NCBI RefSeq assembly: GCF_001613545.1
Contig: NZ_BDCO01000002.1
Span: 1,612,001-1,676,000, forward strand
Origin: Terrimicrobium sacchariphilum
Lineage (GTDB): Bacteria; Verrucomicrobiota; Verrucomicrobiia; Chthoniobacterales; Terrimicrobiaceae
DNA length: 64,000 nt
Direction: 5' to 3'
Shown here: positions 26,512 to 34,800 of the stretch, piece after piece
Layout: every line of letters starts with the position of its first letter
How positions within the stretch are numbered: the first letter of the stretch is position 1
Notes under the pieces: generated by a model
Told to the model about the DNA's origin: nothing
Seen by the model: the letters and a program-made list of their open reading frames with translations, nothing else
Databases searched by the model: none
Position numbers and translations under genes: made by a program

Positions 26512-28230
26512 GTGGATTCCTCCTCTTCCCAGCAAGCCTGTAAAGTTCTCGTCGTCGAAGATGATCGTCCCACGCGGATGCTGCTGGAGCGAATCATACA
26601 CTCGCGAGGACACGAGGTGGTCGGTTGCGAATCCGCCGAGGTCGCGCTCGAGCGGCTCGAGAAGGAGGACTTTCCCCTTATCACGCTCGATATCCAGCTT
26701 CCTGGCATGAGCGGGCTGGAGCTGTGCCGCAAGCTGCGGTCGCAGTCGCAGGGAGCTTACATTTACATCCTCGTGGGAACAGGCAATAGCCGGCCGGAGG
26801 ATTTGCGGGAGATCCTCGACGCCGGTGCGGATGACTACATCGGCAAGCCCTACAATCCCGGCCTGCTCGACGTGCGTCTGACGGTGGCCGAGGCGGCGGT
26901 GAAGGAGATCGCCCGCAGGAAGCAGCTTGAGGATCAGCTCAAATTCCTCGCGCAGCATGATCCTCTCACGCGGTTGAGCAACCGCAGCCAGCTCGACCCG
27001 GCCCTGGCGCTGGCCATCGATAAGGCCAACGCGGGAGAACCCGGAGCCGTGCTCTATCTCGATCTCGACAACTTCAAGATCATCAATGACACGCTCGGAC
27101 ATGATGCTGGCGACAAGCTCCTGCTTCAGGTTGCCCAGGTATTGAAAAGCCTCACCCGACGATCGGATGTTCTTGTGCGTTTTGGTGGTGACGAGTTTGT
27201 CCTCATCCTCCCAGCCTGCGACCTGCCCAAGGCCTGCGAGATCGCTGAGTCGATCGTCGATCGGGTCGAGGAGATCGTCTATACCTCGGGAGACCGTTCG
27301 TTCCGCGTGGGGGCGTCGGTCGGCGTGGCGGTGATCGACGGCCTGCTTGCTCCGCCGGAGGTGATGGCCAATGCCGATGCGGCCTGCTACGCGGCCAAGG
27401 CGCGCGGCCGCAATCGCGTCGAGGTGCACCGTCCCGAGACCAACGAGATCAGCCAGCTCATAGCTGATACCGACTGGTCGTCTCGGATCAAGACCGCCAT
27501 GCGCGATGGCTCCCTTCAGCTCTGGTTTCAACCCGTGTATTCCGTAGAGGGCAAAAGGATCCTTTTTCACGAGGTGCTGCTCCGCTATGTGGACCCGCGG
27601 CATGAGGAGCCGGTCAATCCCGCCGTTTTTTTGTCCGCCGTCCGGCGATCGGGACAGACGACCAAACTCGACCGCTTTGTCATTACCAAAGCCTTTGAGG
27701 CCCTGGCGACGACTCCTGGCCTGTCAGTTTCCATCAATATCTCCGGATCGCTCTTCGGAGATGAAACCTACTGCGAGTTTGTCGAGAGCATGCTGGCCAA
27801 CTCGGGCATCTCGCCTGACCGGGTGCTCTTTGAGATCACGGAGAATGAGTTGATTCCCAATCTCCAGCACGCCTCGGGGGCCATCACCCGGCTGCAAAAG
27901 CTCGGATGCCAGTTTGGACTGGATGATTTTGGTTCCGGCTTCTCCTCGCTTACCTACCTCAAGACCCTGCCCATCGACTTTATGAAGATCGACGGCGCAT
28001 TCGTCCGCGACCTTCCCAGGCAGCCATTCAACCAGGCGGTGCTGCAGGCGCTCCAGATCATCGCGAGGAATCTCGACATCTCGACGGTGGCCGAGTTTGT
28101 GGAGACCGAGGAGGAAATGAATCTGCTCCGGGCGATCGGTATTTCATGTGCGCAAGGGCACTTCATCGGTCGGCCACGGTGGAAGCCCTATCGCGAGGAC
28201 GAGCTATTTCAGGATTTTGGCAATGCCTGA
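26512..28230 (+). CDS. response regulator with GGDEF and EAL domains (c-di-GMP signalling)
   Basis: A three-domain signalling protein of about 572 residues. The receiver domain (about 10-125) has EDD near the start, phospho-acceptor Asp60 in TLDIQLPG and Lys in GKPYNPG. The GGDEF domain (about 145-310) has RFGGDEFVLIL with intact GGDEF at 225-229, so it may make c-di-GMP. The EAL domain begins near 335; its signature is EVL (354-356) rather than EAL, but FEITENEL, LDDFGSGFSSLTYL and DFMKIDGAFVRD keep the other catalytic motifs, so hydrolysis is plausible. The start is uncertain: GTG 26512 is chosen because the upstream part from ATG 26410 looks non-coding. No histidine kinase is adjacent. Confidence 0.9.
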   Translation: MDSSSSQQACKVLVVEDDRPTRMLLERIIHSRGHEVVGCESAEVALERLEKEDFPLITLDIQLPGMSGLELCRKLRSQSQGAYIYILVGTGNSRPEDLREILDAGADDYIGKPYNPGLLDVRLTVAEAAVKEIARRKQLEDQLKFLAQHDPLTRLSNRSQLDPALALAIDKANAGEPGAVLYLDLDNFKIINDTLGHDAGDKLLLQVAQVLKSLTRRSDVLVRFGGDEFVLILPACDLPKACEIAESIVDRVEEIVYTSGDRSFRVGASVGVAVIDGLLAPPEVMANADAACYAAKARGRNRVEVHRPETNEISQLIADTDWSSRIKTAMRDGSLQLWFQPVYSVEGKRILFHEVLLRYVDPRHEEPVNPAVFLSAVRRSGQTTKLDRFVITKAFEALATTPGLSVSINISGSLFGDETYCEFVESMLANSGISPDRVLFEITENELIPNLQHASGAITRLQKLGCQFGLDDFGSGFSSLTYLKTLPIDFMKIDGAFVRDLPRQPFNQAVLQALQIIARNLDISTVAEFVETEEEMNLLRAIGISCAQGHFIGRPRWKPYREDELFQDFGNA

Positions 28231-28233
28231 TGC

Positions 28234-29052
28234 TCAGGAGAGCCTCAGCAGGTCGCGCAGGAACTGAAACCAGAGAAAGAACATCCCTTTCGGGGTGTAG
28301 CGCACGCGATTGTCCTCCACACGCTGCAGGAGGCCTGCATCCACATTGTGGGTGATCTGGCCCAGCATGTCACTCTGGAGAGTCGCGATGAGCGTCTCAT
28401 GGGGAACGAGAACGAGTTCCTCCCTCCGGTACCCCTCCCGGTCGAGAAACTGTTCCTGCGAGGCCAGGAGGCTTCGAAACGGCCCGGGGGCCAGAAATCG
28501 CTGGATCTTGGTCTTGGGCTCCAGTTTCAGGCCATAGGAGAACGGGTAGTTCCAGGTGGAAATTGTCCGCCCGTCGGAAGTTCGCGCGGTAACGGTGATG
28601 TAAAAGAAAGCGAGGTCTTCCTGCTCGGAGAGGCAGATTGCGGCCTGGAGGCGCTTTCCGGGATGCTCAAAGACGCGGTAGTAGTTCTTTGTTGCATCGT
28701 GATCCCAGCCCAGGTCGTCGATGTACTCAAATCCGCTCTCCTCGATTTCCTGGGAGACCTCGGAGAGATTGGGAAATTCGGTGCGCGTCGGAGGGCGTCG
28801 GGACTCGATCACGCGATCCACCGGCAGTCTCATGCGACGGATGCGGGTGAGGATCTCCAGCCACGGCAGAAACAGCCAGCTCAACGCGAGAGCGATGCCC
28901 ATGGCGATGCTGCCGCCGAGCAGCCACCCGGCAAGGAAAGAGGTGACAAAGATGCCCAGGGTGCCCAGCCGGGTAAAAATGGGGTGCTGGAACGAGCGCA
29001 GAGCTACGCTCGCGACTCCCACACCAGCCACCAGCAGGAGATTGGAAATCAT
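28234..29052 (-). CDS. membrane protein of unknown function
   Basis: A 272-residue protein with three hydrophobic segments at the N-terminus (NLLLVAGVGVASVAL, LGIFVTSFLAGWLLGGSIAMGIALALSWLFLPWL) and a soluble domain from about residue 75. That domain includes SGFEYIDDLGWDHDATKNYYRVFEHPG, a DLAFFYITVTARTSDGRTISTWNYPF strand region and LVPHETLIATLQSDMLGQITHNVDAGLL. I do not recognise the family. Its ATG overlaps the stop of the glutaredoxin-like gene (TAATG), so the two are translated together, while its 3' end is 3 bp from the convergent REC-GGDEF-EAL gene. Confidence 0.7.
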   Translation of the reverse strand: MISNLLLVAGVGVASVALRSFQHPIFTRLGTLGIFVTSFLAGWLLGGSIAMGIALALSWLFLPWLEILTRIRRMRLPVDRVIESRRPPTRTEFPNLSEVSQEIEESGFEYIDDLGWDHDATKNYYRVFEHPGKRLQAAICLSEQEDLAFFYITVTARTSDGRTISTWNYPFSYGLKLEPKTKIQRFLAPGPFRSLLASQEQFLDREGYRREELVLVPHETLIATLQSDMLGQITHNVDAGLLQRVEDNRVRYTPKGMFFLWFQFLRDLLRLS

Positions 29053-29294
29053 TACGGATGAATATTGTTCGCCTGGAGGAACTTCTCAAGCTGCCTCACA
29101 TCAAAATCGGGCAATACCTTGCCATCGGGCATCTCCAGGGTGGGAGTGAGCGACTGGCCGGAGATTTTACGCATGTGAGTGTAGGCGGCCTCGCTGGAAA
29201 GCACGTCGATCGACTCAAACGAGTACCCGCGCGCCTTCAGCCAGGAGACGGCTTCCACACACCACGGGCACCACGGTTTGATATACAATTTCAT
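29052..29294 (-). CDS. glutaredoxin-family protein
   Basis: An 80-residue thioredoxin-fold protein. The N-terminus is MKLYIKPWCPWCVEAVSWL, giving a CPWC redox site, then SFESIDVLSS, QSLTPTLEMPDG (cis-Pro region) and VLPDFDVRQLEKFL. The length and fold order are those of glutaredoxins or NrdH-like proteins. ATG 29294 is chosen over 29324 because it begins at the first beta strand. It is the first gene of a two-gene unit with the membrane protein and is divergent from tRNA-Glu. Confidence 0.85.
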   Translation of the reverse strand: MKLYIKPWCPWCVEAVSWLKARGYSFESIDVLSSEAAYTHMRKISGQSLTPTLEMPDGKVLPDFDVRQLEKFLQANNIHP

Positions 29295-29324
29295 CGGCAG
29301 GAAAAGATCGCTGTGCATTCGCAC

Positions 29325-29353
29325 TTGTCAGCACAAAAATTCTCCGATACTTT
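29325..29353 (+). promoter_or_regulatory. sigma70-type promoter of tRNA-Glu
   Basis: TTGTCA at 29325-29330, a 17-base spacer and TACTTT at 29348-29353 lie 14 bases before the first tRNA nucleotide. Spacing and position fit a housekeeping promoter. It overlaps the 5' untranslated region of the divergent glutaredoxin-like gene. Confidence 0.6.
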
Positions 29354-29367
29354 GCCCGACTCTCGAA

Positions 29368-29443
29368 GGCGCATTCGTCTAGAGGCCTAGGACACGGCCC
29401 TCTCAAGGCCGGTACACGGGTTCGAATCCCGTATGCGCTGCCA
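29368..29443 (+). tRNA. tRNA-Glu (anticodon CUC)
   Basis: A 76-base cloverleaf with encoded CCA. The acceptor stem is GGCGCAT pairing with ATGCGCT (first pair G-U), followed by discriminator G and CCA. The D arm contains TAGAGGCCTAGGAC. The anticodon stem-loop is CGGCC-CTCTCAA-GGCCG, giving CUC. The T arm is ACGGG-TTCGAAT-CCCGT. The 3' part of the gene, from the T loop on, is repeated 1,263 bp downstream, marking it as the integration site of a small element. Confidence 0.96.
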
Positions 29444-29473
29444 AAAACCGTTCGGTTTTTGGGAAATGGCCTC
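29421..29473 (+). repeat. attL-like 53-bp direct repeat (tRNA-Glu 3' end plus terminator)
   Basis: This 53-bp stretch runs from the T loop of tRNA-Glu through the CCA and the hairpin to AAATGGCCTC. It is repeated without mismatch at 30684-30736. Directly upstream, ACACGG is also shared before one mismatch. Repeats made of a tRNA 3' end are the usual footprint of site-specific integration at a tRNA gene. Confidence 0.93.
29441..29463 (+). terminator. hairpin terminator immediately after tRNA-Glu
   Basis: CCAAAAACCG and CGGTTTTTGG form a perfect 10-bp inverted repeat around TT, starting with the CCA of the tRNA. The right arm provides the U-rich part. An identical hairpin is in the second repeat copy (30704-30725), so each end of the inserted element keeps a terminator. 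Confidence 0.65.
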
Positions 29474-29481
29474 CCTCCGGG

Positions 29482-29787
29482 ATGAGAACGCTGTTCGACT
29501 GCCAGTCCCGCTTGTGCGGGACAAATTCCTCTTGGCGAAGCGAAATTCGCAGAGCTGGGGCGAAGCGGAAGCAAAAGGAGGTTCCCAAGGAGTACCTGGG
29601 CGTAGGCCGATTCTGGGGCAAGATCGGCAAACTCAAACTCTACATGGAAGGTGTCGCGACCGTGGACGCCGCCGAGGTATTCAGGGCCTACGGGTGCGAC
29701 GCGCTCTCATCAAGGGGCAGGGTCAAAAAGTACCTGTACGACGCTGCCGGAAAATTCAGCTTCGATGAATACGCAGGCCTGTATTGA
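29482..29787 (+). CDS. small basic protein of the tRNA-Glu element, unknown function
   Basis: A frame of up to 101 residues. The part that looks protein-like is KEYLGVGRFWGKIGKLKLYMEG, then DAAEVFRAYGCDALSSRGRVKKYLYDAAGKFSFDEY. This is basic and mixed alpha/beta in appearance, with no family I recognise. The first 33 codons overlap hairpin-forming DNA, so the true start may be later. AAGGAGG at 29575-29581 is a good ribosome site but no ATG, GTG or TTG follows closely in frame; ATG 29644 is the next. It is the first of three genes in the element. Confidence 0.45.
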   Translation: MRTLFDCQSRLCGTNSSWRSEIRRAGAKRKQKEVPKEYLGVGRFWGKIGKLKLYMEGVATVDAAEVFRAYGCDALSSRGRVKKYLYDAAGKFSFDEYAGLY

Positions 29788-29818
29788 GCTTCACCCGGAG
29801 TTCGGATTCGCAGCAGCC

Positions 29819-30055
29819 ATGCCGCGAAAAACCGAACCGAAAACAACCCGCAACCTACTTGCGGAGCGTATAGCCGAACTCAAGGCGGCAGGTGTCAGGC
29901 ATCGAGAGATTGCCGAGCGGATTTCCCCGCAGCTTTCTTACCGCACCGTAGAGCGCTGGGCACAAGGCGCGTACTTTCCTCAAGAGTGGACCTGCGAGCT
30001 TGTCTTGGAGAAGCTGCGGGATTGTAAGATTTCTTTGCATCACTTGTCGAATTGA
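29819..30055 (+). CDS. small helix-turn-helix-like protein of the tRNA-Glu element
   Basis: A 78-residue basic protein starting MPRKTEPKTTRNLLAERIAE. The middle, AAGVRHREIAERISPQLSYRTVERWAQG, has the spacing of a helix-turn-helix in which TVERW would be the recognition helix. The end is WTCELVLEKLRDCKISLHHL. It may regulate the element or bind its ends. The frame is open upstream to 29651, but that part overlaps the previous gene in another frame. It lies 31 bp after the first gene and 37 bp before the third. Confidence 0.55.
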   Translation: MPRKTEPKTTRNLLAERIAELKAAGVRHREIAERISPQLSYRTVERWAQGAYFPQEWTCELVLEKLRDCKISLHHLSN

Positions 30056-30092
30056 CATGAATTTGTCGTTGGTATAAGGGGCTGGCTTAGTT

Positions 30093-30617
30093 ATGGGACT
30101 TCAGTTTCCTAATTTAGATGAAGACACGCGTTCGTGTATGTTGACCGAGATTGAGCATGACGAGTCATCTGGAAAACTTTACATAAGCAATCGTCTAAAT
30201 TACTCGGGCCGGGAAAGATGGGCGGAAATTCTTAAGAGCGCAGCCCAGCATCACAATGATGACTGGTTGGCGCAACAGTTGCGCTCCTTGCATTTGCTTG
30301 AGACATCCGAGCCACGGAGACTGAAGTCTGGTGCCTACACCACAGCTAGCGTTCCAACGACTGCAGCCCAGACGCTTGCGGAAGGCGAATTTAATCGGTT
30401 TTACATCAGAGCTATCTGCTTACGCGCAATTTCGACCGGTCAGACTGTTGTCGTTTACAGGGCCAAGATGGTGGATAACCCGCGTGCTGAATCCGAGAGC
30501 AAAATCGGACTGCAGATGGACCCCGCTGTTCTTGTCGAGGATCTACGTTCCAGTTCGGGATTCAAAACGAGCAGCGGTTTTCCTGGGCCCAATTCCGGCT
30601 TGAGCGTACATCTTTAG
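30093..30617 (+). CDS. 174-residue protein of the tRNA-Glu element, unknown function
   Basis: The largest gene of the element. The N-terminal half has SCMLTEIEHDESSGKLYISNRLN, then RERWAEILKSAAQHHNDDWLAQQLR and GAYTTASVPTTAAQTLAEGEFNRFYIRAICLRA. The second half has VVVYRAKMVDNPRAESESKIG and a C-terminal Ser/Gly-rich tail. The protein looks soluble and folded, with a charged NRFYIR patch. I cannot assign a family or activity. Codon use is more AT-rich than in the neighbours, consistent with transfer. Confidence 0.65.
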   Translation: MGLQFPNLDEDTRSCMLTEIEHDESSGKLYISNRLNYSGRERWAEILKSAAQHHNDDWLAQQLRSLHLLETSEPRRLKSGAYTTASVPTTAAQTLAEGEFNRFYIRAICLRAISTGQTVVVYRAKMVDNPRAESESKIGLQMDPAVLVEDLRSSSGFKTSSGFPGPNSGLSVHL

Positions 30618-30683
30618 TCGTTTTTGCCCTAAAAAGGGGCGCTATTGGGCACTCCCTGACTTTCTTAGAGGGAAAGACACGGC

Positions 30684-30736
30684 TTCGAATCCCGTATGCG
30701 CTGCCAAAAACCGTTCGGTTTTTGGGAAATGGCCTC
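30684..30736 (+). repeat. attR-like 53-bp direct repeat
   Basis: An exact copy of 29421-29473, holding the 3' end of tRNA-Glu from the T loop, its CCA and the terminator hairpin. The sequence before it (TTAGAGGGAAAGACACGGC) does not restore the tRNA T stem, so this copy is a non-functional 3' fragment. Confidence 0.93.
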
Positions 30737-30813
30737 AGAAGATTTTCAAAGCTGCGTCTCCGAATCTTGCGTTTTTCTCATCCAGAGGCCCTGCGAAATG
30801 CGATGGAGCTTTA

Positions 30814-31608
30814 ATGAAGCTCGATGCGGGGTGTGAAATGGTACTGGAAACAAAGGCGGAAGTGGCGGCGGTCGTGATGTTGATGCCGCAGAGCGGGGAG
30901 GCGCAAACCGTTCTGCAGAGCGAAATTGAAGTCACTCCCGCCATCTCCCATCACGACTATCGGGATGCATTTGGAAACATTTGCCGCCGACTGGTCTTCC
31001 CCGCGGGACGCAGCACGCTGCGGGCAACCTGCACGGCGGAAGTGTCGGACGAAATCGATGTCAATCCCCAAGCCGGGTTTACCCTCGCCCAGGATTTGCC
31101 TGATGATGTCCTCCAGTATCTGCTGCCGAGTCGCTTTGTGGAATCGGACCTGCTTGTGAAGAAGGCTCACAAGGTGGTGAAGCCGGGATTTTTCAACAAG
31201 ATCGAGCCGGGTTATCAACAAGCGGAGGCAATTCGGGACTGGATCTTCCGGAAGCTGAAATACAAATACGGCGCGAGCGGTCCAACCACATCCGCCGTGG
31301 ATACCGCGAAAAAGCGCGAAGGCGTCTGCCGCGACTTTACGCATCTGGGCATCTCTCTCTGTCGGGCGCTGCGCATACCGGCCCGCATGGTGGTGGGATA
31401 TCTTCACACGCTCGATCCCATGGACCTGCATGCCTGGTTTGAGGCGTTCGTCGGCGGTCGGTGGTACACATTTGACGCCACCCAGAAGGTCGCCAAGGGA
31501 AATCGCATCGTGATCGCCTATGGGCGCGATGCCGCTGACGTGGCGCAGATCACCGAGTTTGGACCCATGCAGACGGTGTCCATGAAGGTCTGGGTGACGC
31601 CGCGATAA
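30814..31608 (+). CDS. transglutaminase-like (cysteine protease fold) protein
   Basis: A 264-residue protein with an N-terminal beta region (residues 1-100) and a transglutaminase-like core. The triad is Cys172 in EGVCRDFTHLG, His206 in MDLHAWFEAFVGG and Asp221 in WYTFDATQKV. The surrounding RIPARMVVGYLHTLDP is also typical of the family. No signal peptide is seen, so it is probably cytoplasmic. Bacterial members may act as proteases or peptide amidases; the substrate is unknown. It stands alone, 77 bp after the tRNA-Glu element. Confidence 0.87.
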   Translation: MKLDAGCEMVLETKAEVAAVVMLMPQSGEAQTVLQSEIEVTPAISHHDYRDAFGNICRRLVFPAGRSTLRATCTAEVSDEIDVNPQAGFTLAQDLPDDVLQYLLPSRFVESDLLVKKAHKVVKPGFFNKIEPGYQQAEAIRDWIFRKLKYKYGASGPTTSAVDTAKKREGVCRDFTHLGISLCRALRIPARMVVGYLHTLDPMDLHAWFEAFVGGRWYTFDATQKVAKGNRIVIAYGRDAADVAQITEFGPMQTVSMKVWVTPR

Positions 31609-31767
31609 ATTCGCAACGTTGACGCTCTCGCCAGATATGGCCTCCGTCGTACCGGCGAGGGGCGGTTTTCCGCCACGTCTTTTCTCAAATCTCTTTCTCG
31701 AGGGCTGGGCGAGCCACATTTTTTAGCTCCGGGTCCCTCACATCGAGAAAAATTTTACGCCCGGGTC

Positions 31768-31773
31768 TATAAT
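31768..31773 (+). promoter_or_regulatory. possible -10 element upstream of the surface protein gene
   Basis: TATAAT followed by TAGAA lies 78 bp before the ATG of the repeat protein. No convincing -35 hexamer stands 16-18 bp upstream. ATAATTAGAA also occurs at 3365-3374 before the lyase gene. The rest of the 242-bp gap between 31609 and 31850 shows nothing else. Confidence 0.35.
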
Positions 31774-31850
31774 TAGAACCAGCGACGGGTTGCGGCGCCG
31801 GGCGGGGAGGATTACGGGCTTATTGAAATCCCCCCAGTTCCGTACCCATT

Positions 31851-34800
31851 ATGAAAACCTTTCCCCCGTCAGCCAAGTCGGCTCCCTTGTCTTCCCTCGC
31901 CAAGTCAGGATTGTTGAAGCGCAGCCTCGCTCTTTCGGTCGCGGCGGGACTTTTCTCGGCCGCCGGTGGGTTGGCCGCGACGAATACCTGGATCGGCAAC
32001 AACAGCGTGAACTGGTCGGATCCGCTGAACTGGTCGCTGGGAGTAATCCCGACAACGGGTTCGACAGTGGTATTCGGCCCATCGGGCTCGGCTGGAATGA
32101 CCATCACGGGGCCGTCCTCGGCTATCACCCTCGGCGGGCTTAATGCTGACGGGTTGGTGTTTGCCGCCACGGCAAATCCGCCCCCACCGGGAACCACGTA
32201 TGCGTATACATTGAATAATAACGCCGCGGGTCCGATCACGCTCAACAGCACGGGTACGGGAATCGCCATCAAGGACCTTTCTCTCAACGCCCAGCAGGTT
32301 AACTCGAACCTTACCATGACGGGGGGAGACCAGATTATTCAAGTGGGTGAGGCTACGGGAGCGCAGTTGTCCGTTCTGGCTACCGGCGGAGCAATCGATG
32401 CAGGAAGCAATCGGCTGATAAAAGAAGGTGTGGGAACGTGGTATCTTCGTGGTGCCGGGAACAAGTCGGGTGGTTTCACCATTAACAATGGTGCGCTTCA
32501 GTTCCAGACGGAGAATCGCTTCGCTTCAATCGCCACCACGAACGCTTCATTCTTTACCCTGAACGGTGGTGTTTTGCGTTGGGCGACCAACGGAGTGGAC
32601 ACTCTGGATGCAAAACGCGGAATCACCCTTGGAGCGAAGGGGGGAACATTCTCGGTTGTAAATACTGGCGCAAGCGCAAGCTATACCAATGCTCCCATCT
32701 ACAATGGTGTCATCGCGGGATCGACGGCCTTCACCAAATCTGGCAATGCATGGTTGAGCCTCGGTGGGCAAAATACCTACACTGGCGCTACTCAGATCAA
32801 TCAAGGCGCGCTGATTCTGAACTTCGGCGCAGCCACGGCACCTGCTTCGAATATTATCAACAGTAGCAGCAATCTTGTGATGGGGAGCATGGTTGGGACG
32901 ATCGACTTTGGATACGGATCGACTCTGGGAGGAACGAGCATCGCTGCAAACCCCACGCTGTTCATTCAGGCTGGAACCTCTGGGGGAACTCAGACCTTTA
33001 ATGGCTTTTCCGTTGAGGCGGGTGGAAATAACGTAGTCGGTCGCGGAAATGGAGCCTCCAGCGCAACTCTGGATGTTGGAGAGATAGTCCGCAAAAAAGG
33101 TGGCACTGTGGCGTTCTCCTCCCTGACCGATGGTGCTGGCGGACTAGGAAGCGGGTTGTTCAAGACCTCCAGCGCCAATGTGAACGGAATCCTTGGTGGA
33201 TGGGCTACGATCGGCTCGGCTACCACGGGAACCGCCGCTGTGACGAGCACGGATTGGGCTTCAGTTGACGGCAGTGGAAACATTGTTGCGTACACGGGTT
33301 ACTCGGACATCACCTATAACGCCGCAATCTCCAGTTCTGCGGTGAGTAATGTCAGGATTACCGGGTCGACGGCGGGTTCGGCAACTCTCGGCGGAGCCAC
33401 AATCACCGACGTGAATACGATTCAGTCGAAGAATACTTTAGCGCAGACTATTGCGTTTGGAAGCTCACAGACGCTTCGCCTCGGGGCTAGCGGTGCTATC
33501 TGGAATCAAAGCACCGCCGCGATGACCCTGGGCAGTGGTGTCTCAGGCGGGTTCCTTACAGCAGGCGGAGCCGATAATACTGCAGGCGATCTCACGCTCA
33601 TCTCCACAGGCGGTGCGTTATCCATATATTCCCGCATCACGAACAATGGTACGGGCGTGGTAAGTGTCACGAAATCTGGTACAGGGGGGCTGAACCTTTA
33701 TGGAGCGAACACCTATTCCGGTGGAACCTATATTAGTGGAGGCACGGTCACGGTTGGTAATGCTTCCGCTTTTGGAACTGGTGACGTCTACTTGCTTCCC
33801 GAGTCCAAGCTCGCCGTGAACTATGTCGGGAGCACTGGGATTTCGAATAATTTCTACATTGGATCAAGTGCTGCCCAGGATCTCGGAGGCAAGGCGTTTA
33901 GCGGAACCTTCACTCTGGCGGCGTCAAACATATCCATTACAGGTGCAAGCGGCAGTGTGCTTGCTGGAAAGATTACAGGGGACTTTGGGCTGGGTATCAG
34001 CAGCGGCAGCAGCATTAGCTCTATTCGTCTATCCAATACGACTAATGATTTTTCGGGAGGACTGAGTGTTTCTGTAGCAGGTTCCAATGCAACGACACTG
34101 CAGCTTGGTGCGAGTGAGGTTATTTCAAATGGTGTCGCCAAGGGAAACGTGCTCATCAACGGAGGTGGCTCGGCTGGCGTGGCTACTCTCGATCTCAATG
34201 GATTCAATGAGACGATCAATGGTCTGATTTCCGGAGCAAATTACACTCGGGCGGTTGTGACGAACTCTTCCGGCACGCAGTCCACGTTGACGCTAGGAGA
34301 TTATGATCAGTCGGCAACGTTTGCCGGTGCAATAACGAGCAATCTCGCCATCACCAAGATCGGGGCGGGCGTTCAGATATTCTCCGGTGCCAACACCTAC
34401 TCCGGTGCCACGACGATCAATAACGGCATCCTGCAGGCAGGTGTGGCTACGGTGGATGGCGTGAGCGGAGCCTTCGGCCTTGGCTCGGCGGTTTCGCTGG
34501 CCGATACGGCAGGCGCAGCGCTTGCATTGAACGGATTCAATACCCGCATCGGTTCGCTGGCTGGCGGCGGTTCTACGGGAGGTAATGTAACGCTTGGCTC
34601 AGCCACGCTGACCACCGGGAATTCGTCGAATACCCAGTATGCGGGTGTGATCTCCGGCACAGGCGGGTTTGTGAAGGTCGGTTCCGGCACCCAGATCCTG
34701 AGCGGAGTCAATACATATACTGGCGCGACGACGGTCAGCGCGGGTTCGCTCATCATCGGTGTGGGCGGTTCGGGCAGCCTCGCCAGCGGCAACGTGACGG

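Larger units (their letters stand above)
29421..30736. mobile_element. 1.26-kb integrase-less element inserted at tRNA-Glu
   Basis: Two exact 53-bp repeats, offset by 1,263 bp, bracket a segment with visibly lower GC than its surroundings. The left copy completes the tRNA, as expected if the element restores the gene it enters; the right copy is the displaced 3' fragment, without a usable T-stem 5' arm. Between them are three short same-strand genes (29482, 29819, 30093) and hairpins near the left end. There is no recombinase, replication or capsid gene that I can recognise. It may be a satellite moved by an integrase encoded elsewhere or a deletion remnant of a larger island. Confidence 0.8.

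Noticed and set aside
30618-30683. GCCCTAAAAAGGGGC as a terminator at the end of the tRNA-Glu element
   Set aside because: The stem is only 4 bp with no T-run after it; the better hairpin is the one inside the 53-bp repeat.
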